Positions 47,979-56,843 of a stretch of 64,000 bases of DNA are shown here, piece by piece. Position numbers and translations under genes: made by a program. The notes under the pieces are model-generated. The model saw only the letters and a program-made list of their open reading frames with translations, was not told the origin of the DNA and searched no databases. The stretch comes from BACL27 sp947488385 (GTDB lineage: Bacteria > Actinomycetota > Acidimicrobiia > Acidimicrobiales > Ilumatobacteraceae), in contig CAXNMJ010000004.1 of the NCBI GenBank assembly GCA_964203655.1, positions 62,001-126,000 of the forward strand. Reading direction: 5' to 3'. Within the stretch, counting starts at the first letter, position 1, and each line of letters starts with the position of its first letter.

Positions 47979-49328
47979 TTACTTACCAGCGTCAAAGTTC
48001 TCGCCGAGTGCGTTACCAATGTTTCCGTCAACACCGTAGACCTTCTTCGCTTTTGGTCCAACACCGTTCTCCACCATTGTGCGGAGAATGCGTGAGCCTT
48101 CGTCGAATGTGATCAAGACGATTGCGTCTGGGTTAGCAGCCACAACTTCGCCTACTTCAGCATCAAATGTTGTTGCCTTCGGATCGTAGATCTTCTTGCC
48201 CTTAATTTCGATACCTGCAGCTGTAAGAACTTCTTCTACAACGTTGGCAAGGCCGGTGCCGTAAGCATCGTCAAGCGCCAAGATGTAAACCGATTGGTTG
48301 CCGTCAGCGACGATAAGTTCTGCAAGAACTGCACCCTGGAGGTCGTCCGGTGGTGCGTTGCGGAAGAACAAACCGTTGTCAGCGTATGAAGTCAACTTTG
48401 GCGATGTATTCGCTGGGCTGAACTGAATTACACCGGCTGCGGTGATCTTGTCGATAACTGTGAGCGATACACCAGATGATGCTGCACCGATAATGGCGTC
48501 AACACCTTCTTTGAGCAAACGATCTACAGTCACGCTGGCTGTGTCAGTTGAAGTGTCGCCGGAGTCTCCTGCGCTGTATTCAACTGGCTTGCCGAGTACG
48601 CCGCCGTTCTGGTTAAGAACGTCGATTGCGTATTCAACGCCTGCGATCATTGGAGCACCAAGGAATGCAAGGTTGCCAGTTTCTGGAAGAAGTCCACCAA
48701 TTTTAAGGACGCCGTTGCCCTTGCGGGAAACACCTGTCTCTGAAAGTGGAAGAACTGCTGATTCTGGAGCGTTTGCAAGTTGGTATGTTGTCAACGAATC
48801 GTCAAGACGGTTGCCTGCACCAAATTGAAGGATGCCGTACGAAGCCTCGAGAGGCTCGCCGTTTCCGTTCATGGTGTTCGGTCCTGAGAAGCCGTCGAAG
48901 TCAACGTCACCCTTTGCTTTGACTGTTGCGATGCAATCAGCCCAAGTTGCTGGTGAGCACTTCGTGCCATCTTTTGAAACAGCAACAAGTTGGTCAGCAA
49001 GTGCGCTGCCGTCTGTGCCTGCTGCTTCTGCTGCAAGAGCAATCAACAAAACTGCGTCAAATGACTCAGCTGTGTAGTTGAAGTCTGTGAGGGCTTCGTT
49101 ACCTTTGCCTGTCCAAAATGCGTTAACTGCATCTTTGAACTCTGAAGTGAGCTCCACAAGTGGAGTTGTTCCCTTCATTCCGGCCAACTCGCTGCCAGCT
49201 TCGTCAACAACTGACTCTTCTGTAACGGTTGTGTCTTCTGTTGCCGCATCGTCGCTGCCGCAAGCTCCAGCCAAAAGGCTGAGACCAACAACAAGCGCGC
49301 CGAAACGACGTACTGTGTTTTTCTTCAT
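47979..49328 (-). CDS. livK: Branched-chain amino acid-type binding lipoprotein LivK, circularly permuted
   Basis: 449 aa. A lipoprotein signal ends at Cys23 (SLLAGAC), followed by an acidic linker. Residues 48-180 (LAGMKGTTPL, NYTAESFDAVLLIAL, SKDGTKCSPATWADC, DFDGFSGPNTMNGNG, then ASYGILQF) are what normally forms the C-terminal third of LivK-type proteins. The usual mature N-terminus LKIGGLLPETG starts only at 208. The chain ends at VYGVDGNIGNALGENFDAGK, the point that normally joins to GMKGT. The domain is thus complete but circularly permuted. RBS GGGGAGAAA before the ATG. Convergent to its permease operon. Confidence 0.92.
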   Translation of the reverse strand: MKKNTVRRFGALVVGLSLLAGACGSDDAATEDTTVTEESVVDEAGSELAGMKGTTPLVELTSEFKDAVNAFWTGKGNEALTDFNYTAESFDAVLLIALAAEAAGTDGSALADQLVAVSKDGTKCSPATWADCIATVKAKGDVDFDGFSGPNTMNGNGEPLEASYGILQFGAGNRLDDSLTTYQLANAPESAVLPLSETGVSRKGNGVLKIGGLLPETGNLAFLGAPMIAGVEYAIDVLNQNGGVLGKPVEYSAGDSGDTSTDTASVTVDRLLKEGVDAIIGAASSGVSLTVIDKITAAGVIQFSPANTSPKLTSYADNGLFFRNAPPDDLQGAVLAELIVADGNQSVYILALDDAYGTGLANVVEEVLTAAGIEIKGKKIYDPKATTFDAEVGEVVAANPDAIVLITFDEGSRILRTMVENGVGPKAKKVYGVDGNIGNALGENFDAGK

Positions 49329-49359
49329 TTATTTTCTCCCCCTAGGAGTTAGGCGACAT

Positions 49360-49387
49360 ATTGTCACCCATGGGTTTGGACGTTCAA
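49360..49387 (-). promoter_or_regulatory. livK: Probable sigma-70-type promoter of livK
   Basis: On the minus strand TTGAAC (49387-49382) and GACAAT (49365-49360) are separated by 16 bases. This resembles a -35/-10 pair about 30 bases before the ribosome binding site of livK. Assigned by eye; no transcription start is known. Confidence 0.4.
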
Positions 49388-49455
49388 GCCTACGGATCAA
49401 AATCGGCTATTTCAACGGTGAAACGCTTTACCTGCGCTGTTTAAGTCACTCCCAA

Positions 49456-50409
49456 TTATTTAAGAAACGAGTTTGCGGCCTTCTCTAGACGTTCGTTAAT
49501 CGCAAAACCAATGCCCTTCATTGGCGCTCGAACCACAATCGCGACGTTGATTCCGTCTTTGTCGGCTGTTCTAAGACTCGAATAAAGCAGGCGAGCGAAC
49601 TTGTCCAAATCTTCGGTTAGATCTAAGAGTCTCACTTTGAATCCATCAGCAACGTATCGCTGTGCTTCGATAAGGCCTTCTTGCGAACTACTGACCAAGA
49701 CAACTCGACACACAGGTGCATAATGCTTTTCAAGCATCCCAGGCGCGCGCGATTCGCCAGATGCTGAAACAACAGTGATGTTGCACTCTCGCAAAATTTG
49801 TTCGGCTGTAATTGCGCCGGTTCGAAGCAACTGTGGTGGGGTCGTAGTGCAGTCAATGATCGTTGATTCAAGACCAATTGAGCAATCGCCACCGTCAAGG
49901 ACTATTGAGATGTCGGATCCTAAATCATTCACGACGTGTTTTGCAGTGGTCGGGCTTACCTTTCCAAACTTGTTTGCAGATGGTGCGACAACTGCGTCAT
50001 TCAACTTTTTCAAAAGTTTTGTTGTGACCGAGTGATTCGGGCAGCGAATAGCAACAGTGTCTCTGCCGCCTGTCACCTCAGTCAGAACTTTGTCACTCTT
50101 ATGCAGAATTAAAGTTAATGGTCCTGGCCAAAACTTCTTACAAAGTGCACGAGCCTCACTTGAAATATTGGTCGCCCAATCGTCCAGCATTGAAACATCG
50201 GCGATGTGAAGAATCAAAGGGTGAGAAGTCGGACGTTCTTTGATTGTAAATACGAGATTTATCGCGGAACTATTTGTGGCGATTGCCGCCAAACCGTAAA
50301 CAGTTTCAGTTGGAATCCCAATAACGGATCCTGCACGCAACGCCTTGACACATTCGTCAATCTCGGATTCATTATTTCCATCCAGGATTCGGGCTTTACT
50401 CGGCACCAA
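49456..50409 (-). CDS. sua5: Threonylcarbamoyl-AMP synthase, Sua5/YrdC family
   Basis: 317 aa. Makes threonylcarbamoyl-AMP from Thr, bicarbonate and ATP for the t6A37 modification of ANN-reading tRNAs. The YrdC domain (about 10-200) shows GIPTETVYGLAA, KERPTSHPLI, FWPGPLTLIL and VAPSANKFGKVSPT. After GAITAEQI and APGMLEKHYAP a C-terminal Sua5 domain follows, so this is the long two-domain form. Overlaps the upstream hydrolase gene by 14 bases. Confidence 0.92.
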   Translation of the reverse strand: MVPSKARILDGNNESEIDECVKALRAGSVIGIPTETVYGLAAIATNSSAINLVFTIKERPTSHPLILHIADVSMLDDWATNISSEARALCKKFWPGPLTLILHKSDKVLTEVTGGRDTVAIRCPNHSVTTKLLKKLNDAVVAPSANKFGKVSPTTAKHVVNDLGSDISIVLDGGDCSIGLESTIIDCTTTPPQLLRTGAITAEQILRECNITVVSASGESRAPGMLEKHYAPVCRVVLVSSSQEGLIEAQRYVADGFKVRLLDLTEDLDKFARLLYSSLRTADKDGINVAIVVRAPMKGIGFAINERLEKAANSFLK

Positions 50410-51100
50410 AGAACTCCAATAGCTGATCTATGAAACCAAAATTTTCAGGTGTTGCAAAATGGTCGCAATTATTCAAGATCGTTAGTTCGCAGTTTTCAAA
50501 AGACTCCACGAGTCGATCTGCAGGTAAAACGAAGTCTCGGTTTCCGATCACGACTGAGACTCGTGCCGAGATTTTCTTCAGATCTTTTGCCTCAAACGGT
50601 TTGGACCGTGGTCGCAACAAAACTGCTTTCAGGGCACCCGGATCGTTAGTTGATTTTTTGGCGTAATTGCCAAACTGCATTGCCAAGACATCATCTGTCG
50701 CGCAGGTGCCGTCAATACCACTCACTATTCGTTGTGTCTCGTTTGGGTCGTGGTCGTCGAGCACACCGTTACCGATACCCACAAGCATGAGACGACGGAA
50801 ATAGTTTGGATTGACTGTTGCGGCATGAAGAAGTGCAATCGCTCCAAGCGAGAAACCGACTGCATCGACTGTGGATGGTCTGGCACCTATGGCTTTGCGA
50901 ATCGGTTCAGAGATGTCGCTGTACGCGGCGGGATCATGTGGTTTGGCAGCGGTTCCGTGACCCAAGAGATCGACACCGATTACGGTTCGCCCTGACTCTG
51001 TAAGCAATTGTTCGACACCCGATTTTTGCCAAGTCTCTTGGTGCGAGCCACCCCATCCGTGGACCATTATCAGAGGGGGATTCGCACTGTTTATATTCAC
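50396..51100 (-). CDS. Alpha/beta hydrolase
   Basis: 234 aa. Motifs in order: MVHGWGGSHQETW (oxyanion region), DLLGHGTAAKP, the nucleophile elbow VGFSLGAIALLH (G-F-S-L-G), VVIGNRDFVLP with the acid, and the final His in LNNCDHFATPENF. Size and motifs fit small esterases or BioH-like enzymes, but substrate is unknown. Upstream of and overlapping sua5, so probably one transcript. Confidence 0.85.
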   Translation of the reverse strand: MNINSANPPLIMVHGWGGSHQETWQKSGVEQLLTESGRTVIGVDLLGHGTAAKPHDPAAYSDISEPIRKAIGARPSTVDAVGFSLGAIALLHAATVNPNYFRRLMLVGIGNGVLDDHDPNETQRIVSGIDGTCATDDVLAMQFGNYAKKSTNDPGALKAVLLRPRSKPFEAKDLKKISARVSVVIGNRDFVLPADRLVESFENCELTILNNCDHFATPENFGFIDQLLEFFGAE

Positions 51101-51150
51101 AGGGCGTAGCCTATGGAGGCTTCAAAAAAGCCCCACTTGGAGGACTACTG

Positions 51151-52587
51151 ATGCGTTTTTTAAACGACTCGCCAGCGTTTGACCTTACTTATAGTGACGT
51201 ATTCATGGTCCCGAGTTTGTCGGCAGTTAGTTCAAGATTAAACGTCGATCTTTCAACGCCCGATGAAATCGGCACGACGATTCCTCTCGTTGTATCAAAT
51301 ATGACGGCGATAGCTGGTCGAAGAATGGCTGAGACTGTTGCACGTCGTGGCGGAGTAGTGGTTCTACCGCAGGACATTCCGCTTGATGTCGTTGAAACAG
51401 TTGTCAAGTTCGTCAAATCTCGCCACAAAGTTATTGACACACCAATCACAATGAAAGTTGACGGCACAGTTGGTGAGGCACTCAGTTTGATTTATAAGCG
51501 AAGCCATGGGGCGGTCGTGGTTGTAGACGACGATGGCAAGCCAGCGGGCATTTTTACCGAGCATGATGCGGTTGGCTTTGATCGTTTCACACAGATTAGA
51601 AACGTAATGAGTAGCGAAATGTTTACTCTTAGCGAGTCGCTTTCGCCTCAAGAAATGTTTGAGCAACTGACAGAAGCGCGTCTCTCAGTTGCTCCAGTGA
51701 TTGACAGCAAAGAACGACTCGTTGGCGTGATCACTCGCAATGGAGCATTGCGAAGCACAATTTACAAACCGGCGCTCGATAAAAACGGCAAGCTTTTGAT
51801 CTCAGCTGCAGTCGGGGTAAATGCGGATCCGGCGGAACGCGCGAAGCAACTAGTTGCAATGGGTGTCGATTTGATTGTTGTGGACACTGCTCACGGTCAC
51901 CAAGTACGAATGCTCGACGCAATTAAACAGGTGCGTAAAGCAGTCGGCAAAGTGAAGGTGGTCGCCGGCAACGTCGTTACGGCAGATGGCACACGCGACA
52001 TCATCAACGCAGGCGCCGACATTGTCAAGGTTGGTGTCGGTCCTGGCGCAATGTGCACAACACGAATGATGACCGGAGTTGGTCGACCACAATTCTCGGC
52101 GGTGCTTGAGTGCTCACAGGTTGCCAAGGAATTAGGCAAGCAAGTTTGGGCAGACGGTGGCGTTAGATATCCACGTGATGTGGCCCTTGGCTTGGCTGCG
52201 GGAGCGGCGAACGTAATGTTCGGGTCGCTATTGGCAGGAACTTATGAGTCAGCTGCTGATACTTTGCGCGATACAAACGGTCGGCTCTATAAAGAGAGTT
52301 TCGGCATGGCATCTAATCGCGCCGTGCGCAACCGAACTCGAAGTGAGAGTGCATTCGAACGAGCACGCAAAGAATTGTTTGAAGAAGGTATTAGCTCGTC
52401 GCGCATGTATCTGGATTCACAACGTCCAAGTGTTGAAGACATAATTGATCAAATCATCGCCGGTGTCAGATCTTCGTGCACTTACGCTGGCGCAACGACG
52501 ATCGCGCAATTCCAAGAGCGAGCTGTTGTAGGAGTTCAAAGTGCGTCTGGTTACGACGAGGGTCGAGCGCAAGACACAAGTTGGTAG
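51151..52587 (+). CDS. guaB1: GuaB1-type IMP dehydrogenase-family protein (probable GMP reductase)
   Basis: 478 aa. TIM barrel with two CBS domains inserted (about 95-215, seen in AVVVVDDDGKPAGIFTEHDA and LVGVITRNGAL). The catalytic loop is GVGPGAMCTTRMMTGVGRPQ with the active Cys. The C-terminus has CTYAGATTIAQFQERAVVGVQ. This is the actinobacterial GuaB1 group. A mycobacterial member has been shown to act as a GMP reductase and not an IMP dehydrogenase. A clear GGAGG ribosome site precedes ATG 51151. Confidence 0.9.
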   Translation: MRFLNDSPAFDLTYSDVFMVPSLSAVSSRLNVDLSTPDEIGTTIPLVVSNMTAIAGRRMAETVARRGGVVVLPQDIPLDVVETVVKFVKSRHKVIDTPITMKVDGTVGEALSLIYKRSHGAVVVVDDDGKPAGIFTEHDAVGFDRFTQIRNVMSSEMFTLSESLSPQEMFEQLTEARLSVAPVIDSKERLVGVITRNGALRSTIYKPALDKNGKLLISAAVGVNADPAERAKQLVAMGVDLIVVDTAHGHQVRMLDAIKQVRKAVGKVKVVAGNVVTADGTRDIINAGADIVKVGVGPGAMCTTRMMTGVGRPQFSAVLECSQVAKELGKQVWADGGVRYPRDVALGLAAGAANVMFGSLLAGTYESAADTLRDTNGRLYKESFGMASNRAVRNRTRSESAFERARKELFEEGISSSRMYLDSQRPSVEDIIDQIIAGVRSSCTYAGATTIAQFQERAVVGVQSASGYDEGRAQDTSW

Positions 52588-52612
52588 ACATGGCTTTGCT
52601 ACTTTGAAAGAA

Positions 52613-53263
52613 ATGATTATCATCGCAATCGATGGACCAGCCGGCGCGGGAAAATCAACAATTGCAAAAGCCTTGGCCAAGAATCTTGGCTTGCGATATC
52701 TCGATACGGGTGCGATGTATCGAGCAGTAACTTTCGCCGCGTTAGAAACAGGAATCTCGCTTGAAGACGAAGCAGCAGTTTCAGTATTGGCCAAATCCTG
52801 CGAAATGTCAGTAACTGAGGACTCTGTACTAATTAACAAGATGGATGCGACGAAAGCAATTCGGGGGCCGGTTGTTACCAAAGCTGTGAGTTTGGTGGCT
52901 ACGAATTCTGATGTTCGCAATGAGCTTCGAAGCCGGCAGCGCGATTGGGCAGTTCAAAACTCAGGTGGAGTAATCGAAGGTCGAGATATTGGTTCGGTTG
53001 TGTTTCCAGATGCAACTCTCAAGGTTTATTTAACAGCATCACCAATGGTGAGAGCTAAGCGCCGAGTTGCTCAAGATGGCGGTGACGTGGATCAAATCGC
53101 TGCTGAAATTGCTGAGCGCGATCAACGCGACTCAACTCGTGCGGATAGTCCATTAACAAAAACTACAGATGCCGTGATCGTCGACACCAGCGATCAAACG
53201 ATTGAAGACGTTGTTTCGCATCTTAGAAAACTCGTTAATCAAGCAAACTCAAAGTCGAGTTAA
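52613..53263 (+). CDS. cmk: Cytidylate kinase
   Basis: 216 aa from ATG 52613; the longer frame from 52541 is inside guaB1. Phosphorylates CMP and dCMP. Seen are the P-loop DGPAGAGKSTIAKAL, CMP-site YLDTGAMYRAVTF, EGRDIGSVVFPDATLKVYL, and the lid and end region RDSTRADSPLTKTTDA and IVDTSDQTIEDVV. Full family length. Followed six bases later by plsC. Confidence 0.95.
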   Translation: MIIIAIDGPAGAGKSTIAKALAKNLGLRYLDTGAMYRAVTFAALETGISLEDEAAVSVLAKSCEMSVTEDSVLINKMDATKAIRGPVVTKAVSLVATNSDVRNELRSRQRDWAVQNSGGVIEGRDIGSVVFPDATLKVYLTASPMVRAKRRVAQDGGDVDQIAAEIAERDQRDSTRADSPLTKTTDAVIVDTSDQTIEDVVSHLRKLVNQANSKSS

Positions 53264-53269
53264 ACAGTT

Positions 53270-53953
53270 ATGACCAAAGTTGAAACATTTCTTGTTGGCC
53301 AAGGTGTTGGAAGTAAGTTCTTTTACCGATTAATTCGTGGTCTGATCATCTTGCTGAGTGTTATTTATTTCAGGGTGAGGATATTCGGTAAAGAGAATGT
53401 TCCGAAGACCGGAGCATTTATTCTCGCGCCAATTCATCGTTCAAATATTGATACGCCACTAGCCAGCGCAGTTGCCACACGCCGTTTGAGATTCATGGGT
53501 AAAGATTCACTCTGGAAAATCAAACCGATCTCAGTTGTTCTCTCTGCTCTCGGGGGATTTCCAGTTACTCGTGGCACTGCAGACTTAGAAGCGTTGAAAC
53601 GGTGTTTGGCAGTGTTGGCTCTTGGCGAGCCTCTCGTCATGTTTCCGGAGGGAACGAGGCAGTCGGGTCCAACTGTCCATCCGCTTTTTGACGGGGCGGC
53701 TTACTTGGCGATAAAAGCGGGAGTGCCAATCGTGCCAGTTGGCTTCGGTGGAACTGAGGGTGTAATGCCTAAAGGTTCAAAGATGATTTACCCTCGAAAA
53801 TGCTCGGTGGTGATTGGCCAACCGATTTTTCCTCCGGTTGCACAAGACGGCCGTCTGCCTCGTTCGGCAACGACTGAACTGACTGCTGAGTTAAGAGCTG
53901 CTTTGCAAGTTGTATTTGATCTTGCGAAACAAAAAGTCGGTCAAACTATTTAA
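53270..53953 (+). CDS. plsC: 1-acyl-glycerol-3-phosphate acyltransferase (PlsC family)
   Basis: 227 aa. The catalytic HX4D motif is PIHRSNIDTP and the substrate-binding block is MFPEGTRQSG. One N-terminal membrane helix is near 22-38. Adds the second acyl chain in phosphatidic acid synthesis. Adjacent to cmk, a frequent actinobacterial arrangement. Its stop overlaps the convergent aminopeptidase gene by eight bases. Confidence 0.92.
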   Translation: MTKVETFLVGQGVGSKFFYRLIRGLIILLSVIYFRVRIFGKENVPKTGAFILAPIHRSNIDTPLASAVATRRLRFMGKDSLWKIKPISVVLSALGGFPVTRGTADLEALKRCLAVLALGEPLVMFPEGTRQSGPTVHPLFDGAAYLAIKAGVPIVPVGFGGTEGVMPKGSKMIYPRKCSVVIGQPIFPPVAQDGRLPRSATTELTAELRAALQVVFDLAKQKVGQTI

Positions 53954-55196
53954 AAAAGGCTTTCAGCGCCAGTTGCAAAGATAAAAGATCTTTTACTCCG
54001 CAGACTTCGCGAGCCGAATGCATTGACAGTTGGGGGACACCAACATCTACGGTGTCGATTCCAAGTCGAGTCGCTGTGATCGGACCAATTGTCGTACCGC
54101 ACGGAAGATTATTGCGGGAAATGAAAACCTGATGAGCAACCTTGGCACGTTTACATGCGGCGATGAATAGCGCTGCGGATTTCGAAGATGTCGCATAACG
54201 CTGATTTGAATTAAGTTTCAGCGCTGGACCATGGTTAATCAATGGTGCATTCGCTAAGTCGTGTCTTTCTGGATAGTTCGGGTGCACTGCGTGTGCATTA
54301 TCGGCCGAGATACAGCTCGACTTTCGTAGAGTTTGAAGAAAGCCGACCCGAGAAATGTCAAGACTTGCAGCAATCTGCTCAAGTGAATGCTCAAGAAATG
54401 GTCCGGCCGCGCCTGTCGCGCTTTCTGATCCAACCTCTTCGTGATCGAACAGCGCAACGACCTGAGTTGCTTGCCCAGCTGATGTTTCAAGAAGAGCAGA
54501 AATAGCTGCCCAACACGAAGCCTGGTTGTCTAAGCGTCCACTTGCTAAGAGCGAAGAGTCAGCACCAACTTTTGCTGCTTTGGCCGTGTCGTATAGCTGG
54601 GCTTCGATATGAACAATTTCTGACGGCTTAGTCTTGGTTATCTTTGCAACCCAGCTCGCAAACGAGGGAGCACTGCGTTCGGTTGACCAAGATGGCGTTA
54701 AATGAAACTGTTTATCCAGGACTAAACCTTTTTCAGTAACTTCACGATCAAGGTGAATTGCCAACTGCGAGATGCGGGCTACTGGGCTCAGCGAATCAAA
54801 CAACTTTGTCTCTCCTGATCGAGTGACAATATGTCCGGCTATACCTAGATCGCGGTCCAGCCAACTATTGAGAAGAGGACTGCCGTAAATTTCAACGCTC
54901 AGGGTATTGAAGCCGAATTTCTTGTCGTCTGGATTTTGCTTAATTCGCAGACATGGCGAGTCTGTATGGGCACCAACGATTCGAAAACCATTCTCTGTAG
55001 TTTTAGAGCCTGTGCGCCAGGCAACTATTGAACCCGCATTCACGATAAAACCTGATGTCGACTTAGTTATAGGTTTGTTTGTGAAGTCAACGAACTTTGC
55101 CTTCAAAAGTTTGCGTGATAAAAACTCAACAAGGTGTCGCGGTGTTGGCGAAGAATCAAGCTGCTCGGAGATGCTGGATAGTTTTTGTTCGTTCAC
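53946..55196 (-). CDS. apeB: M18-family aminopeptidase
   Basis: 416 aa. Dinuclear zinc aminopeptidase. Ligand and active-site blocks are IVGAHTDSPCLRIK, ASGRLDNQASCWAA, ALFDHEEVGSESATGA, SADNAHAVHPNYPERHD and PQLSMHSAREVCGVKD. Full family length. Overlaps the downstream end of plsC, and its start overlaps the small membrane-protein gene by four bases. Confidence 0.93.
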   Translation of the reverse strand: MNEQKLSSISEQLDSSPTPRHLVEFLSRKLLKAKFVDFTNKPITKSTSGFIVNAGSIVAWRTGSKTTENGFRIVGAHTDSPCLRIKQNPDDKKFGFNTLSVEIYGSPLLNSWLDRDLGIAGHIVTRSGETKLFDSLSPVARISQLAIHLDREVTEKGLVLDKQFHLTPSWSTERSAPSFASWVAKITKTKPSEIVHIEAQLYDTAKAAKVGADSSLLASGRLDNQASCWAAISALLETSAGQATQVVALFDHEEVGSESATGAAGPFLEHSLEQIAASLDISRVGFLQTLRKSSCISADNAHAVHPNYPERHDLANAPLINHGPALKLNSNQRYATSSKSAALFIAACKRAKVAHQVFISRNNLPCGTTIGPITATRLGIDTVDVGVPQLSMHSAREVCGVKDLLSLQLALKAFFK

Positions 55197-55477
55197 TCTG
55201 ATAACCCTTTAAGCGAAATATCTTGACCAAAAAATGTGCACGATGTCTCGACGATGTTGTTTGTCGAAGCTGCTTCAAACTTTGCCAGACAGACCGAAAG
55301 TGCATCGCGTTGAGTAAACGAAAGATATGTGATGGCGCCAAAGATCACGAGTAACAGCAATTTTGATACTAGAGATTTGACGAATTTAAGCACTAGTAAG
55401 AGCCCGATGATGCTCCCGGCCAAAGTGCCAAGTCCGATATTCTTCGCCGTTTCAGAGTCGAGTGAAAACAAGTCCAT
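55193..55477 (-). CDS. Small membrane protein of unknown function
   Basis: 94 aa, not recognised. It has two hydrophobic stretches, about residues 13-33 (IGLGTLAGSIIGLLLVLKFV) and 37-53 (VSKLLLLVIFGAITYLS), and a cysteine-containing tail (ETSCTFFGQD). The ATGA overlap with the M18 gene suggests translational coupling. It starts about 20 bases from the divergent DUF3151 gene. Confidence 0.68.
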   Translation of the reverse strand: MDLFSLDSETAKNIGLGTLAGSIIGLLLVLKFVKSLVSKLLLLVIFGAITYLSFTQRDALSVCLAKFEAASTNNIVETSCTFFGQDISLKGLSE

Positions 55478-55497
55478 TCATCTAGTGTGGCAGGACT

Positions 55498-55944
55498 ATG
55501 ACTAATCAACCAGTAAATCTTTCTTCTAGTGGTCCGCCAGAGACAATTTTGCCCGAGTTTGACAAGCGCGCCACTGATCTACTGGCGTCGGCGTTGAATT
55601 CAGAAGTTACATCGAGGCGCGAAAATGTGAGTTCGGTGGTCGCCGCATATCCAACTTTTCTGGCAGGGTGGGCGAGTATCGGGGATCTGAGTGCACCAGG
55701 TATTGACGCATACATGGCCTACCGAGTCGGATACCACCGGGGACTCGACACTTTGCGCGCAAACGCGTGGCGTGGGTCTGGCTACGTGCGCTGGTCGCGT
55801 GATTCAAATCGCGGATTCCTTCGATGTCTAGCAGGATTGGCAAAGAACGCTCGGATAATTGGCGAGTTGAGTGAAGCCGTGCGTTGTGAGCAGTTTCTGA
55901 TTCAGTTAGACCCCAGTGGAGATACAAATCATCTTTTGAAATGA
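55498..55944 (+). CDS. DUF3151 family protein
   Basis: 148 aa. Soluble, helical protein of an actinobacteria-specific family. Recognisable blocks are SVVAAYPTFLAGWASIGDL, AYMAYRVGYHRGLDTLR, AWRGSGYVRWSRDSNRGFL and LARNARxIGE-like (LAKNARIIGELSEAVRCEQFL). Function unknown. Its stop overlaps mobA by four bases (ATGA). Confidence 0.88.
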   Translation: MTNQPVNLSSSGPPETILPEFDKRATDLLASALNSEVTSRRENVSSVVAAYPTFLAGWASIGDLSAPGIDAYMAYRVGYHRGLDTLRANAWRGSGYVRWSRDSNRGFLRCLAGLAKNARIIGELSEAVRCEQFLIQLDPSGDTNHLLK

Positions 55945-56483
55945 GTGAAGTTTCTGTCGCAGTCTTAGCTGGAGGAAAGAGCTCTCGGTTTGGGTCGCCA
56001 AAGATCAATGCGAATCTCAATGGTCATGAGTTTGGCGAGGTTATTTTCAACACTTTGAAAAAGTCCCAATTTGAGCAAATTTTTCTCGTTGGTGGAGAGC
56101 GTTCAGATGCTTCACGTTGGGAAGTTGATTATTTGAAAGACGAATTTCCAGATAGTGGGCCGTTAGGTGCTCTCGTGACTGCCATGCGAGTGACTCGATC
56201 GCAGAGACTTTTAATTCTTCCGTGTGATGTTCCATTTATTGATATTCAAACTCTCGAATTGCTCAAATCGGTTAATGCAGACTTTGATGTGCGAGTCGCC
56301 AGTACAGACTCACCACAATGGCTGTGTAGCACTTGGAGTCTTGGACTAAAAGATTTCTTAGAACGTCAATTTGCCGAAGGTCAGCGTGCAATTCATCAAG
56401 TATGTGGGTTGGTGAAGACTGAATTCATCGAAGTTTCAAAAGAGTCTTTACGCAATATTAATTTGATCTCTGACCTAGACTGA
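55941..56483 (+). CDS. mobA: Molybdenum cofactor guanylyltransferase (MobA-like)
   Basis: 180 aa. Nucleotidyltransferase start VAVLAGGKSSRFGSPK, then VGGERSD, DSGPLGALVTAM and LILPCDVPFID with the metal-binding Asp. Adds GMP to molybdopterin, though related enzymes add CMP or act on other cofactors. The window also encodes two molybdenum hydroxylases 32-40 kb away, which need Mo cofactor. Coupled to the DUF3151 gene. Confidence 0.82.
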   Translation: MSEVSVAVLAGGKSSRFGSPKINANLNGHEFGEVIFNTLKKSQFEQIFLVGGERSDASRWEVDYLKDEFPDSGPLGALVTAMRVTRSQRLLILPCDVPFIDIQTLELLKSVNADFDVRVASTDSPQWLCSTWSLGLKDFLERQFAEGQRAIHQVCGLVKTEFIEVSKESLRNINLISDLD

Positions 56484-56516
56484 TTCTTCAAATTGAACAT
56501 CAACGAAAGTTTTAGA

Positions 56517-56843
56517 ATGGCAGTAGAAGAAATCTCAATTGCAGCTTTTGCGAGCATGCACAATTCGTCCTTAAGAGTGATCGATGTGCGTGAAGCCGAC
56601 GAATACGAATCGGGCCATATTCCCGGTGCAATAAATATTCCTCTTAGTGAATTCATGTCGCGAGTCTCAGAAGTCGGCAAGGACATGCTCGTCTACATGA
56701 TTTGTCGAAGTGGAGCAAGAAGTATGCAAGCCTGCGAAATCTGCATTGACTCCGACATCAACGGTGTTAAAAACGTTGCAGGTGGAACCATGGGTTGGAT
56801 TGCCTCTGGTCGCGACATCGTTACAGGCGAGCTTCCAGGGTGA
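56517..56843 (+). CDS. Rhodanese-like domain protein
   Basis: 108 aa from ATG 56517; a TTG at 56493 is the longer alternative. Single rhodanese domain: LRVIDVREADEYESGHIPGA and the active-site Cys loop YMICRSGARSMQA. Such small proteins carry persulfide sulfur for cofactor or tRNA thiolation. Location next to mobA fits a role in sulfur transfer to molybdopterin, but that is an inference. The end overlaps rnd. Confidence 0.9.
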   Translation: MAVEEISIAAFASMHNSSLRVIDVREADEYESGHIPGAINIPLSEFMSRVSEVGKDMLVYMICRSGARSMQACEICIDSDINGVKNVAGGTMGWIASGRDIVTGELPG

